From Mesorhizobium sp. B2-7-2 (lineage in GTDB: Bacteria; Pseudomonadota; Alphaproteobacteria; Rhizobiales; Rhizobiaceae): a stretch of DNA of 64,000 bases. Positions 42,049 through 51,112 of the stretch are shown here, piece by piece. The notes beneath the pieces were generated by a model. It saw nothing but the letters and a program-made list of their open reading frames with translations, did not search any database and had not been told where the DNA came from. Position numbers and translations under genes: made by a program. The first letter of the stretch is position 1; every line of letters begins with the position of its first letter. The stretch covers positions 1 to 64,000 of the forward strand of contig NZ_VFTZ01000028.1 in assembly GCF_006440775.1 (NCBI RefSeq), written 5' to 3'.

Positions 42049-43533
42049 CTACTCCGCAAGCGCGGGCGCGGTTTGCTCGTCGTGGCCGCGCAGTTCCTTT
42101 TCGGGCATCAGGGCCAGCGTGATCAGCGCCAGGACGAGCGTTGCTCCGGCGGCGACGAATATCATCACGAACGGCAACGCCGATGCCGGATGGATATGCG
42201 TCTGCGAGCCTTCTGAGGACAATGGCAGGCCGTAGCCGAGCGCGACGGCGCCGAGCATGGCCACGCCGAGCGCGCCGCCCAGCGTGCGCAGGAAGGTCAG
42301 AACGCCCGTCGCGACTCCGAGATGCGCGCGATCGACGGCATTCTGGACCGAGACGGTGGCAACCGGGAATGTCGTTCCGCTGCCCAGGCCGATCAGAGTG
42401 GTCAGGATTTCCACTTCGAGCAGCGAGGCGTGTTCCGCAATGGCACTGAGCACGCCAATGCAGACGATGGCCAGGCCGACGCCGATCATGGCGATGCGCT
42501 TGTAATGGACAAAGCGCGGGATCGTGCGGCCGCTGAAGGTCGCGCCGGCGACCGTGCCGAGCAGGAGGCCGAGCATCGCGGTGCCGGATTCGCTGACCGA
42601 AAGCCCGACGACCGATTGCAGATAGACCGGCAGGTATACCGACGCGCCGATGTTCGCGGCCTGCAGCAGGAACATCGATAGTGTGCCGGCGAGCACGATC
42701 GGGTTGCCCAAGACTTCGAGCGAGATCAAAGGCTCGGCCGCCTTGAGCAGCCTGAGCGCGAAGAAGGCCCAGAACACCGCCGAACAGGCAACCAGCCCAA
42801 GGATTTCGCGGGAGAACCAGGGATAGGCGCTGCCGCCCCAGCTGAGCGCCAGGAGCAGAAGCGTCGTGGCGATAACCAGCAGCACGGCGCCCAAGCCGTC
42901 GATGCGATGGTTCTTGGCCGCGACCGGCAGCTTCTTCAACGGGTTGTTGATGATGGCCATGGCCAAGAAGCCGATCGGCAGGTTGATCCAGAAGATCAGC
43001 GACCAGTGCAGATGCTCGGCAAACACGCCGCCGAGCAGCGGGCCGGCGACGCTGGCGACCGCCCAAGTGCCTGCGATCCAGGCCGCATAGCGGGCGCGCT
43101 CGCGCGGCGGCACGAGGTCGCCGATGACCGTCTGGGCCAGCGCGAAGAGACCGCCGCCGCCGGCGCCCTGGATGGCGCGGCCGATGACCAGCACCAGCAT
43201 GTTGGGAGCAAGCGCGCTGACCAGCGACCCGAGCAGGAAGACGAGGATGGCGGCGTAGATGACGGGGCGACGTCCGTAGACATCGGAAATCTTGCCGTAG
43301 AGCGGCGCCATCGCGGTTGCGGTCAGAAGATAGCCGGTGACGATCCACGGCAGATACTCGGCATGGCCGAGCGCGCCGGCGATCGTCGGCAGGGCAGGGG
43401 CTACGATGGTCTGATCAAGGGCCGCCAGCAGCATCGACAACAGCACACCGCCGATGATGGCATTCTTCTCGCTCTCGCTCATGATCGGCGCGGCTTCCGG
43501 CGCCATCGTCTGGTTCTCGACGGTCTGGTCCAT
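42049..43533 (-). CDS. MFS drug exporter, DHA2 (EmrB/QacA) family
   Basis: A 494-residue membrane protein with about 14 hydrophobic segments. The first loop has LDQTIVAPALPTIAGALG (motif D1) and WIVTGYLLTATAMAPLYGKISDVYGRRP (motif A), then IGRAIQGAGGGGLFALAQTV (motif C-like). These are the signs of proton-driven 14-TM multidrug exporters. There is no adjacent membrane-fusion partner, so it would work alone. Gap 43534-43743, upstream of it, may hold the promoter. Confidence 0.93.
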   Translation of the reverse strand: MDQTVENQTMAPEAAPIMSESEKNAIIGGVLLSMLLAALDQTIVAPALPTIAGALGHAEYLPWIVTGYLLTATAMAPLYGKISDVYGRRPVIYAAILVFLLGSLVSALAPNMLVLVIGRAIQGAGGGGLFALAQTVIGDLVPPRERARYAAWIAGTWAVASVAGPLLGGVFAEHLHWSLIFWINLPIGFLAMAIINNPLKKLPVAAKNHRIDGLGAVLLVIATTLLLLALSWGGSAYPWFSREILGLVACSAVFWAFFALRLLKAAEPLISLEVLGNPIVLAGTLSMFLLQAANIGASVYLPVYLQSVVGLSVSESGTAMLGLLLGTVAGATFSGRTIPRFVHYKRIAMIGVGLAIVCIGVLSAIAEHASLLEVEILTTLIGLGSGTTFPVATVSVQNAVDRAHLGVATGVLTFLRTLGGALGVAMLGAVALGYGLPLSSEGSQTHIHPASALPFVMIFVAAGATLVLALITLALMPEKELRGHDEQTAPALAE

Positions 43534-43743
43534 GCATCATTCTTTCAAAGGCTGGTACTTGGTGCGCCAAGACGGCTTTGGCCGGTCGCACCTGTCATTT
43601 CTCATCGTGGACCCGAGGCTTTGGCGCTTCGAACCCGCATTATGTCGTTCGATATAGGCCGATTTCGACCATCACTCGAAAGTTTTTCCGGTCTGGCACC
43701 ATGCTTGGATGAAATTGGCCCCGGATAGGGCTCGGCGCTCAAG

Positions 43744-44364
43744 TCAAGGCGGCGGCAACTGGCCGGCTTCGACACGCTCCATCCGGTAGCGCATCAGCCG
43801 AAGGATACGGCTTTCGAAATTGACGCTCTCGACGCGGTCGAAGCGGACCTGGTCCTGATCATGCATGGCGAGCTCGGCTGCCTGGACCGCGGCGGCGTTG
43901 ACCTTCGCCTGCTCGCAGGTCTTTTGCGGGGGGAGTGCCTTCAGTGCATCCTCGAGCAGGCGCGCATGGTTCTTGGCGATCTCGACATGGCGCTCCTCAT
44001 GCCGCTTGATGTCGGCCGAGAGCGTGTCCCAGACCAGCCTGACGCCGGGATCGGATTTGCGCGGGCGCCGCCATTCGGGGAGGATCACCTTGACCTTCAC
44101 GGTGACGGCCGCGTCGGCGACACGGCAGGACCCGGCGCTCTGCGCGTAGCTGATGCGGGTGGTGAAGGCCATTTGCGTGGCGCCGGGATGCCGCGACCCG
44201 GTGCTCTTCACCTCGGGGCCGTTTTTCGAGAGCTGGTTCTGGATATCGTCGAGCGTGCGGCCGCCGACGCTGAAATAGCTGTAGGTCTTGACCAGACTGG
44301 CCGCGCCTGCCGGCATGGCGGTGATCGAGAGCATCAGGGCGCAGAGCAGGGAAGGGTTCATCAT
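43744..44364 (-). CDS. DUF922 secreted protease-like protein
   Basis: A 206-residue exported protein. Residues 1-21 are a signal peptide (ALMLSITAMPAGAAS). The core contains YFSVGGRTLDDIQNQLSKNG and, near residue 120, H-E-E-R-H (KRHEERHVEIAKNHARLLED), an HExxH-like zinc-protease motif of DUF922 proteins. Activity has not been established for most family members. A final helix ends RMERVEAGQLPPP. It diverges from folP. Confidence 0.85.
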   Translation of the reverse strand: MMNPSLLCALMLSITAMPAGAASLVKTYSYFSVGGRTLDDIQNQLSKNGPEVKSTGSRHPGATQMAFTTRISYAQSAGSCRVADAAVTVKVKVILPEWRRPRKSDPGVRLVWDTLSADIKRHEERHVEIAKNHARLLEDALKALPPQKTCEQAKVNAAAVQAAELAMHDQDQVRFDRVESVNFESRILRLMRYRMERVEAGQLPPP

Positions 44365-44448
44365 ATTGCCTCTTCACGCACCTTGCTTTAGGGCCGTCGC
44401 CAGCGCAACGGAATTGATTTCGCGCGGATCACGCATGGTTGATGGACA

Positions 44449-45303
44449 ATGACGACAAGGCGGTGGCAGCTGGCTCATGGGCGCTATCTGGACCTCGGTC
44501 CGAAGGCGGTCGTCGTTGGCATCCTCAACGTGACGCCCGACAGTTTTTCGGATGGCGGCCTGTTCGCCGCGCCCGAGAAGGCGCTGGAGCAGGCGCGCCG
44601 CATGGTCAAGGAAGGCGCGGCGATCATCGACGTCGGCGGGGAATCGACGCGGCCCGGTTTCGCCCCGATCTCCGCCGAGGAAGAGCAGGGGCGCGTGCTG
44701 CCGGTCATCGCGGCGCTCGCCGCTTCCGGCGAGGCACTGATCTCGGTCGACACCTATCGCGAGGACACCGCGCGGCTTGGCGTCGCCGCCGGCGCCCATA
44801 TCGTCAACGACGTCTGGGGGCTGCAGCGTGAGCCGGGCATCGCGCGCGTCGCCGCCGAGACAGGCGCCGGGCTCGTCATCATGCATACCGGGCGCGAACG
44901 GCAGAAGCTGCCCGACGTGATCGAGGACCAGTTCCTGTTCCTGCGCAAATCGCTGGAGATCGCGCGCGCCGGCAATGTCGCCGACAGCCAGATCGTGCTC
45001 GATGCCGGCTTCGGCTTCGCCAAGGAAACGGCGGAGGAAAACCTCGACCTGATGGCGCGGTTTTCCGAGCTTCAGGCGCTCGGCTACCCGTTGATGGCCG
45101 GAACCTCGCGCAAGCGCTTCATCGGCACCGCCACCGGGCGCGGTCCCGCGGAAAGGGCTGCCGGCACGGCGGCCACCAGCGTCATCCTGCGCTTGAAGGG
45201 AGCCGACCTGTTTCGCGTCCACGATGTCGCAATCAACGTGGATGCGCTGGCGGTGACCGATGCTATGCTTCAACGCGAAACCGAGCTTCCTCCCGGACAC
45301 TGA
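44449..45303 (+). CDS. folP: Dihydropteroate synthase
   Basis: A 284-residue TIM-barrel enzyme that joins p-aminobenzoate to dihydropterin diphosphate in folate synthesis, the target of sulfonamides. Signatures are VGILNVTPDSFSDGGLF (24-40) and DVGGESTRPGF (about 61-71). HIVNDVWGLQREPGI, LDAGFGFAKETAEENL and TSRKRFIG complete the active site. First gene of the folP-folB-folK operon, ending 2 bp before folB. Confidence 0.96.
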   Translation: MTTRRWQLAHGRYLDLGPKAVVVGILNVTPDSFSDGGLFAAPEKALEQARRMVKEGAAIIDVGGESTRPGFAPISAEEEQGRVLPVIAALAASGEALISVDTYREDTARLGVAAGAHIVNDVWGLQREPGIARVAAETGAGLVIMHTGRERQKLPDVIEDQFLFLRKSLEIARAGNVADSQIVLDAGFGFAKETAEENLDLMARFSELQALGYPLMAGTSRKRFIGTATGRGPAERAAGTAATSVILRLKGADLFRVHDVAINVDALAVTDAMLQRETELPPGH

Positions 45304-45305
45304 TC

Positions 45306-45665
45306 ATGTACCTCATCCGCATGAAGAACTGCGCCTTCTTCGCCCGCCACGGCGTGCTGGACGAGGAGGAGACGCTTGGCCAGCGTTTCTACGTCGATGC
45401 CGAGCTGACGGTCGAGCCGAGCCGGCCGCTGACGGAGGATTCCATCGAGGACACCGTCAATTACGGTGTGGCCTTCTCGGTCATCGAAAAGATCGTGACC
45501 GGACATCGCCGCTTCCTGATCGAGGCTCTGGCGCTGGAGGTGGCGAAGGCGCTGACGGCGCGATTCTCCCAGATCAGGAAAGCCGCGATCACCGTGCGCA
45601 AGCCGAACGCCCCGGTGCCGGGCGTGCTCGATCATGTCGAGGTGACCGTTGTCTGGCCAGAATAG
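45306..45665 (+). CDS. folB: Dihydroneopterin aldolase
   Basis: A 119-residue aldolase cleaving dihydroneopterin to hydroxymethyldihydropterin. It begins MYLIRMKNCAFFARHGVLDE with the conserved F-x-A-x-H-G-V, then YVDAELTV, EDTVNYGVAFSVIE, and the catalytic lysine in VRKPNAPVPG near the end. It overlaps folK by 17 bp. Confidence 0.95.
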   Translation: MYLIRMKNCAFFARHGVLDEEETLGQRFYVDAELTVEPSRPLTEDSIEDTVNYGVAFSVIEKIVTGHRRFLIEALALEVAKALTARFSQIRKAAITVRKPNAPVPGVLDHVEVTVVWPE

Positions 45666-46161
45666 CGCCGTCTACCTCAGTCTCGGCGGCAATCTCGGCG
45701 ACCCGGCGAAGTCCATGGGCGCGGCATTGCGCATGCTGGACGGCGACGACGCGACGCGCGTCACCGCCGTGTCCTCGATTTACCGCACGCCGCCCTGGGG
45801 CAAGCTCGACCAGCCCGATTTCCTCAACGCCGCCGCCGCGATCGAGACGGCGCTTTCGCCACGCGCGCTGCTCGAGCTTTGCCTCGATGTCGAGCGGCGG
45901 TTGAAGCGCGTGCGCGAGGAGCGCTGGGGGCCGCGCCTAATCGATATCGACATCCTGGTGTTCGGCGACCGGGTGATCCACGAGACCGGGCTCGAAGTGC
46001 CGCATCCGCGCATGCTGGAGCGTGCCTTCGTGCTGGCGCCCCTGGCGGAGGTCGCGCCAGGGCTTTCGGTCGGTGGCAGGAGCGTGTCGGAACGGCTCAA
46101 AGCCGTCGACACGTCCGGCATCGAGCGGCTGCCTTCGGGCCGCGAATGGTGGCTCGGCTGA
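45649..46161 (+). CDS. folK: 2-amino-4-hydroxy-6-hydroxymethyldihydropteridine diphosphokinase
   Basis: A 170-residue kinase that pyrophosphorylates hydroxymethyldihydropterin. Signatures are YLSLGGNLGDP near the N-terminus and RWGPRLIDIDILVFGD (about 90), plus VPHPRMLERAFVLAPL. The initiation codon must be TTG at 45649: a stop codon lies two codons upstream, and the first ATG (45715) would delete the GGNLGD motif. GAGGTGA lies at proper distance within the folB end, implying coupled translation. Confidence 0.95.
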   Translation: MSGQNSAVYLSLGGNLGDPAKSMGAALRMLDGDDATRVTAVSSIYRTPPWGKLDQPDFLNAAAAIETALSPRALLELCLDVERRLKRVREERWGPRLIDIDILVFGDRVIHETGLEVPHPRMLERAFVLAPLAEVAPGLSVGGRSVSERLKAVDTSGIERLPSGREWWLG

Positions 46162-46173
46162 TTTTGCATTGTC

Positions 46174-46216
46174 GCAATTCCGGACGGAAAACCGCTCACG
46201 CTTTTCCTGGAATTGC
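46174..46216. terminator. Hairpin repeat between convergent genes, copy 2
   Basis: The same hairpin as at 2580-2622: GCAATTCC pairs with GGAATTGC around a core containing GGACGGAAAACCGCT. It lies between folK and the convergent DUF924 gene. Confidence 0.6.
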
Positions 46217-46231
46217 TCCAAAGCCGGCCGG

Positions 46232-46780
46232 TCAGCCGGAAAAACCGCCGCCGTCCAAAAATGCCTGCTCCTCGGCCGTCGTCGCGCGGCCAAGCATCCG
46301 GTTGCGATGCGGGAAGCGTCCGAAGCGCCGGATAATCTCCAGGTGCTCCTCGGCATATTTCAGATAGTCGGGCGCCTTGGCGATTGTGAGCTCGACCGAC
46401 CTTTCCTGGTCCGCCAGCACTTCGGAATGCTCGAAGGGCAGATAGAGAAAGACGCGAAACAGTTCTTCCAGCTCGAGGTCCTGACCGGCGGCAATCGCCC
46501 TGTCGGCGAAGTATCTCGCGAGCGGATCGGTCGCGTACATGTGGCCGGTGCCGCGGAAGCAGTTGCGCGGGAACTGATCGAGCAGGATCATCAGCGCCAG
46601 CGATCCTTCGGCATGCGCATTCCAGTCGTCGCATTCGCGCCGCGCGGCGGCGTAATGCAGCTCGAGAAAGCGGCTGCGGAAATCGGCGTCGAAGGCGTCG
46701 TTCTTCTCGAACCAGGCGTCCTCGCCGGCATCGCGCCAGAATGTGATGACCGAAAGCGCTCGCGGATCAAGCTCTGCCAT
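46232..46780 (-). CDS. DUF924 family protein
   Basis: A 182-residue all-helical cytosolic protein. The family signature is ALMILLDQFPRNCFRGTGHMYATDPLAR (split at about residues 63-90), followed by FLYLPFEHSEVLADQERSVEL. The fold resembles tetratricopeptide-like helical pairs; function is unknown. It lies 9 bp downstream of the Kef-type antiporter's stop (which ends at 46790)... on the same strand, it precedes it in transcription order by lying at lower coordinates only, so it is probably the second gene of a kef-DUF924 unit. Confidence 0.88.
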   Translation of the reverse strand: MAELDPRALSVITFWRDAGEDAWFEKNDAFDADFRSRFLELHYAAARRECDDWNAHAEGSLALMILLDQFPRNCFRGTGHMYATDPLARYFADRAIAAGQDLELEELFRVFLYLPFEHSEVLADQERSVELTIAKAPDYLKYAEEHLEIIRRFGRFPHRNRMLGRATTAEEQAFLDGGGFSG

Positions 46781-46789
46781 ATTTGCCCC

Positions 46790-48625
46790 TCAGTTCTTCG
46801 TCTCTGCCTGGTTCAGCACGACGGCGGTTTCCTGGTTCAGCGCCCGGCCGGCGCGGCGTGGCTGCGTGAGCGGCGTCGGGATCGGCGTGCCGATATTGCC
46901 TTTGAGGAAACGCTGGCCGGCGCGCACGCCCTCGGCCAATTGCGTCTCGAAGCGCGCTTCGTCACGGCGCCGCACATCCTCCATGACTTCGGCGACCTCC
47001 TCGGGATCGACGCCCAGCGCCTCCAGCGCGGAGCCGCCGAAGACCAGCGCCGATTCGAAGGTCTCGCGCAGCTGATAGTCGACGCCGGCGCGCACGAGCT
47101 GCAGCGCGGTGCCGCGGTCGAAGGCGCGCGCCAGGATGGTGACCAGCGGGAATTCGGCCTTGATCAGCTGAGTTATGCGCACGGCGGCGTCCGGCTTGTC
47201 GACGCAGATCAGCACCGCGCGGGCGCGCCCGGCGCCGGCCGCATGCAGGATGTCCAGCCTCGTGCCGTCGCCGTAATAGACCTTGAAGCCGAAATCGGCC
47301 GCCGCCTGGATCATCTCCACCTCGTTATCGATGATCGAGACGTCCATCCCGCGCAGCAAAAGCGGCTGGCTGGCGATCTGGCCGAAGCGGCCGAAGCCGA
47401 TGATCAGCACGCTGCCGGTGAGGCCGTCGGCAATGTCGACGCCGTCGAGCGACTGCTCGTCTCGCGGGGTGAGGTAACGGAGCGCTACGATCGCGAGCGG
47501 CGTCAGCACCATTGAGATGATGACGATGGCAGTCAGCGTGGCGTTGGCCTGGCCGTCGATGATGCCGACCGCGGCAGCGGAAGAATAGAGCACGAAGGCG
47601 AACTCGCCGCCCTGCGCCATGAAGACGGCGCGTTCGAGCGCCTCGCGATGGCCGCTCTTCAGAATGCGCGCGACGACGTAAATGCCGAATGCCTTCATGA
47701 CCATGTAGGCGACGACATAGATGGCGATGAGCCGCCAGTTTTTGGCTACGACGCCAAGGTCGAGCGACATGCCGACGGCGAGGAAGAACAGGCCGAGGAG
47801 GATGCCGCGGAAGGGCTCGATATCGGCTTCGAGCTGGTGGCGGAAGGTCGATTCCGACAAGAGAACGCCGGCGAGGAAAGCGCCCATTGCCATCGACAGG
47901 CCGGAGAGCTGCATTGCCAGGGCCGAACCCAGCACCACCAGCAGCGCCGCGGCGGTCATGACTTCGCGGGCGCGGGCGTCGGCCAGGATGCGGAAGAGCG
48001 GATTGAGCAGGTAACGGCCGGCCACGACCAGCCCCACGATCGCGGCGATGCCGATCCCGACTTCGGTCAGCCGCTCTGAAAAACTGGTCTCGGCGCCGCC
48101 GGGCGCAAGGAACGCCACCAGCGCGAGCAGCGGCACGATCATCAGGTCTTCGAGCAGCAAGATGGAGACGATGCGCTGACCTTTCGGCGTGGCGATCTCG
48201 CCGCGCTCTTCGAGCAGTTGCATGACGATCGCCGTCGATGTCAGGACGAAGCCGGCGCCGGCGACGAAGGACTGCGCGATGGGGAAGCCTCCGGCTAGTC
48301 CGACGAGAGTGAGCAGGACCGCGCAGACGCCGACCTGCAGCGCGCCGAGTCCGAAGATCTCGCGGCGCAGGCCCCAGAGCCGCGACGGCTGCATCTCCAG
48401 CCCGATGATGAACAGGAACATGACGACGCCGAGCTCGGCGACATGGAGGATCGCTTCCGATTCGGAAAAGATGCGCAGGCCGAACGGACCGATGACCACG
48501 CCGGCGGCGAGGTAGCCGAGGATCGAGCCCAGCCCCATGCGCTTGAAGATCGGCACGGCGACGACGCCCGCGGCGAGCAGCGCCACAACCTGCACCAGAT
48601 CGCTGCTCGACGCTTCAACTGCCAT
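46790..48625 (-). CDS. Kef-type monovalent cation:proton antiporter (CPA2)
   Basis: A 611-residue membrane protein. Residues 1-390 contain about 12 hydrophobic segments with GSILGYLAAGVVIGPFGL, LFIIGLEMQPSRLW, LTSTAIVMQLLEERGE, LLLEDLMIVPLLAL and FMAQGGEFAFVLYS, typical of KefB/KefC. Residues 405-540 are a TrkA-N/RCK domain with IIGFGRFGQIASQPLLLRG binding NAD(H). E. coli Kef proteins exchange K+ for H+ during electrophile detoxification and are gated by glutathione adducts. No KefF/G ancillary gene is nearby. It is upstream of the DUF924 gene by 9 bp. Confidence 0.92.
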   Translation of the reverse strand: MAVEASSSDLVQVVALLAAGVVAVPIFKRMGLGSILGYLAAGVVIGPFGLRIFSESEAILHVAELGVVMFLFIIGLEMQPSRLWGLRREIFGLGALQVGVCAVLLTLVGLAGGFPIAQSFVAGAGFVLTSTAIVMQLLEERGEIATPKGQRIVSILLLEDLMIVPLLALVAFLAPGGAETSFSERLTEVGIGIAAIVGLVVAGRYLLNPLFRILADARAREVMTAAALLVVLGSALAMQLSGLSMAMGAFLAGVLLSESTFRHQLEADIEPFRGILLGLFFLAVGMSLDLGVVAKNWRLIAIYVVAYMVMKAFGIYVVARILKSGHREALERAVFMAQGGEFAFVLYSSAAAVGIIDGQANATLTAIVIISMVLTPLAIVALRYLTPRDEQSLDGVDIADGLTGSVLIIGFGRFGQIASQPLLLRGMDVSIIDNEVEMIQAAADFGFKVYYGDGTRLDILHAAGAGRARAVLICVDKPDAAVRITQLIKAEFPLVTILARAFDRGTALQLVRAGVDYQLRETFESALVFGGSALEALGVDPEEVAEVMEDVRRRDEARFETQLAEGVRAGQRFLKGNIGTPIPTPLTQPRRAGRALNQETAVVLNQAETKN

Positions 48626-48744
48626 GCCTGTCGTCCCGTTGCTCGAAGCACTCCTTGCATGCCCCGGGAGCGAGAGGCAAGGGCGGGCGGACTGACTTGA
48701 AGGGTAGGGTGCCGTGGAAGCGGCCTCCGCTTGCCTGCCGGACG

Positions 48745-48766
48745 TTCGGCATATACAATAGCCGAA
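48745..48766. promoter_or_regulatory. Inverted repeat at the AraC start codon
   Basis: TTCGGC and GCCGAA (6-bp perfect arms, 10-bp centre) end at the first base of the AraC gene's ATG. It could serve autoregulation, or be chance. Confidence 0.3.
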
Positions 48767-49749
48767 TGCCTGACTATTCGTCCCGCCCGCCCCTACATAT
48801 CCCGATGGATGCGCTCAGCGAAGTCCTACAGGACTTTCGCTTGAGTGGGGTCAACTATGGCCGCTGCGAGCTCCGGCATCCATGGAGCATCGCCTTTCCG
48901 CAACAGAAGCTGCTTCGCTTTCACTTTGTCGGCCAGGGTCCATGCTGGATCTATACCGAAGCGGAAGGCTGGCAGGAGTTGCGCGACGGCGATCTGGTGC
49001 TGCTGCCGCAAGGCATCGCCCATCGGCTGGCCAGTGCGCCGGACGTTGTCGGCGACTCGCTCGAGAGTTGCCATGTGACCAAGTTGGGGAGCAATGTCTG
49101 TGAGGTGGTGCGGGAAGGGACGGGCGCGACAAGCACCCTTTTCTGCGGCTCCATGGCCCTGGGCGCCTATGCGCTCAATCCACTGATCACGTTGATGCCA
49201 TCAATTATCAAAGGGTGCGATGTGGCCGGCAACGATCCGGTCGTCGGTCCTTTGCTGGCGGCTATGACGGCCGAGGCCGCGCAACCGCAGATGGGCAGCG
49301 CCACGATTCTGTCCCGTATGGCGGACTTGCTGACGGCCCGGCTTATCCGCTGCTGGGTCAATTGCACTGGAGCTTCGACCACCGGGTGGCTTGCAGCCAT
49401 CCGTGACCCCCATATCGGCCGCGCGCTGGCAGCCATGCACCGAGACCCCGGCCATAACTGGACCCTGGAAAGCCTTGCCGGCCTGGCAGGCCAATCGCGC
49501 TCGATTTTCGCCGAGCGCTTCAGCGCTGTGTTAGGGGAGGGCGCTGCCCACTATCTCGCCCGTCTGCGGATGCAACTTGCCCGCGAGCTTCTCGGGCAAA
49601 ACGGCCTGTCGGTTGCCGAGGTCGCTACCCGTTTGGGCTACGATAGCGAAGCATCCTTCGCGCGCGCGTTCAAACGCATCACCAATGTCTCGCCAGGCGT
49701 TGTGCGTCGCACAATTCCCGGACGAACGGACATGAATTTCGGATTATAA
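48766..49749 (+). CDS. AraC-family transcriptional regulator with cupin sensor domain
   Basis: A 327-residue regulator. Residues 20-200 are a cupin-like sensor with WSIAFPQQKLLRFHFVGQGP and DGDLVLLPQGIAHRLAS. Residues 220-320 contain two helix-turn-helix motifs: WTLESLAGLAGQSRSIFAERF and LSVAEVATRLGYDSEASFARAF, then KRITNVSPG. This is the AraC_6/CuRM branch that often controls an adjacent exporter. Start at 48766 is chosen as the ATG nearest the family N-terminus. The MFS gene begins 60 bp downstream in the same direction and is its likely target. Confidence 0.92.
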   Translation: MPDYSSRPPLHIPMDALSEVLQDFRLSGVNYGRCELRHPWSIAFPQQKLLRFHFVGQGPCWIYTEAEGWQELRDGDLVLLPQGIAHRLASAPDVVGDSLESCHVTKLGSNVCEVVREGTGATSTLFCGSMALGAYALNPLITLMPSIIKGCDVAGNDPVVGPLLAAMTAEAAQPQMGSATILSRMADLLTARLIRCWVNCTGASTTGWLAAIRDPHIGRALAAMHRDPGHNWTLESLAGLAGQSRSIFAERFSAVLGEGAAHYLARLRMQLARELLGQNGLSVAEVATRLGYDSEASFARAFKRITNVSPGVVRRTIPGRTDMNFGL

Positions 49750-49781
49750 GGTACATATCATCCGAGAAGACTCGTCTATTG

Positions 49782-49806
49782 AAGACCTCCAGACTTTGGA
49801 GATCTT
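49782..49806 (+). promoter_or_regulatory. Hairpin enclosing the ribosome site of the MFS gene
   Basis: AAGACCTCC (49782-49790) pairs with GGAGATCTT (49798-49806), one mismatch, loop of 7. The right arm contains the GGAG that serves the GTG start at 49810, so folding would hide it. The DNA palindrome could equally be a protein-binding site for the AraC regulator. Confidence 0.4.
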
Positions 49807-49809
49807 TCA

Positions 49810-51021
49810 GTGACAGACACAACATTACAGCTTGAAGACGCGGCGATAGACCTCGACGACGCCGCGCCGGCCCCGTGGAACGCAGCCACCTGGTTTGCGG
49901 TCATTTCATTGGCGGCCACCAGCTTTGCTCTGGTCTCGGCCGAATTCCTGCCGGCAGGCCTGCTGACGCCGATGGCGCGGGACCTCGGCATCAGCGAAGG
50001 AACCGCCGGACAGGTCGTCACCGCCACGGCTTCGGTCGGCGCGGTGACGGCCATGTTGAGCAATGTTCTCATTGGCCGATTGAACCGCAAGACCGTGCTG
50101 GTTGGCCTCAGCGCCTTGGCGGTCGGTTCCAACCTCCTTGCCGCGCTGGCGCCCAATTTCTGGCTGTTGCTGCTGGGCAGGGCCGGGCTCGGAATCGCTC
50201 TCAGCGCATTCTGGGCACTCTCGGTTGCCGTCGTGGCCAGGCTGGTTGGCGCCAACGCGACAGGTCGGGGCATGGGCATCGTCACCCTCGGCGTCTCGCT
50301 CGCCACCATCGCCGCCCCGTCAATGGGAGCGTTGATCAGCGACTGGCTGGGTTGGCGCAGCGCCATGGCCATGACAGCGGGGCTGGCCGTAGTTGCCATG
50401 CTGCTGCAATTGCTGAGCCTGCCGACCTTGGCTGCGACGGCCAGCAATAGTCTGGCTGACGTATTTCGGCTGACACGGCGGCGCGGCATTCAACTCGGTA
50501 TGCTGGCCATTCTTTTGCTGATGACGGGGCATTTTGCCGGCTCTGTTTATGTGCGCCCCTTCCTCGAACACGTGACGCTCCTCGCCACCGGGCCAATTGC
50601 CCTGGCCCTGCTCGGATTTGGCATCGCGGCTGTGATCGGCAACGTCGCTGGCGGCCGTATGGCCGACGCCAATATCCGCATGGCTCTCGTGGGCACCGCC
50701 GTGTTGATGGCGTTTTCGGCGCTGGCACTGGTGCTTTGGGGCGTGCACATTGGCGTCGCCTTCGGATTCGTCGCGCTTTGGGGATTGGCCTTCGGCATGG
50801 CGCCGGTCGTGCTGCCGACCAACCTGTCCCGCGCGGCACCTGATGCGCTGGAAGCTGCGGGTAGCCTGATGGTCGTCTCCTTCCAGGTTGCCATCACCAT
50901 CGGCGCGGTTGTCGGCGGCTATGTCGTGGATACCCATGGCGCCACGGGACCTTTGACCCTTACCGTCGTTCTTGCCATGGCGACAGCCGCGCTGGCACTC
51001 CTACAGCCTCGCGGCGACTGA
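49810..51021 (+). CDS. MFS exporter, NepI/AraJ-like
   Basis: A 403-residue 12-segment membrane protein of the DHA1-type family with VSAEFLPAGLLTPMARDLG (hydrophobic segment 1 end) and VTATASVGAVTAMLSNVLIG. LVGANATGRGMGIVTLGVSLA and the later GTAVLMAFSALALV fit exporters of purine nucleosides and sugars (NepI, AraJ). It starts with GTG at 49810. Residues 1-20 are acidic. It is 60 bp behind the AraC gene and likely controlled by it. Confidence 0.88.
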   Translation: MTDTTLQLEDAAIDLDDAAPAPWNAATWFAVISLAATSFALVSAEFLPAGLLTPMARDLGISEGTAGQVVTATASVGAVTAMLSNVLIGRLNRKTVLVGLSALAVGSNLLAALAPNFWLLLLGRAGLGIALSAFWALSVAVVARLVGANATGRGMGIVTLGVSLATIAAPSMGALISDWLGWRSAMAMTAGLAVVAMLLQLLSLPTLAATASNSLADVFRLTRRRGIQLGMLAILLLMTGHFAGSVYVRPFLEHVTLLATGPIALALLGFGIAAVIGNVAGGRMADANIRMALVGTAVLMAFSALALVLWGVHIGVAFGFVALWGLAFGMAPVVLPTNLSRAAPDALEAAGSLMVVSFQVAITIGAVVGGYVVDTHGATGPLTLTVVLAMATAALALLQPRGD

Positions 51022-51112
51022 ACCTTGCTCCGGCTGACCTGGGCAGCCTATATCCGGATCGCCGCGACGTTGCCGCCGCCTTTTTCTTACGCGGCGCTTC
51101 GGAGGAGACGCG

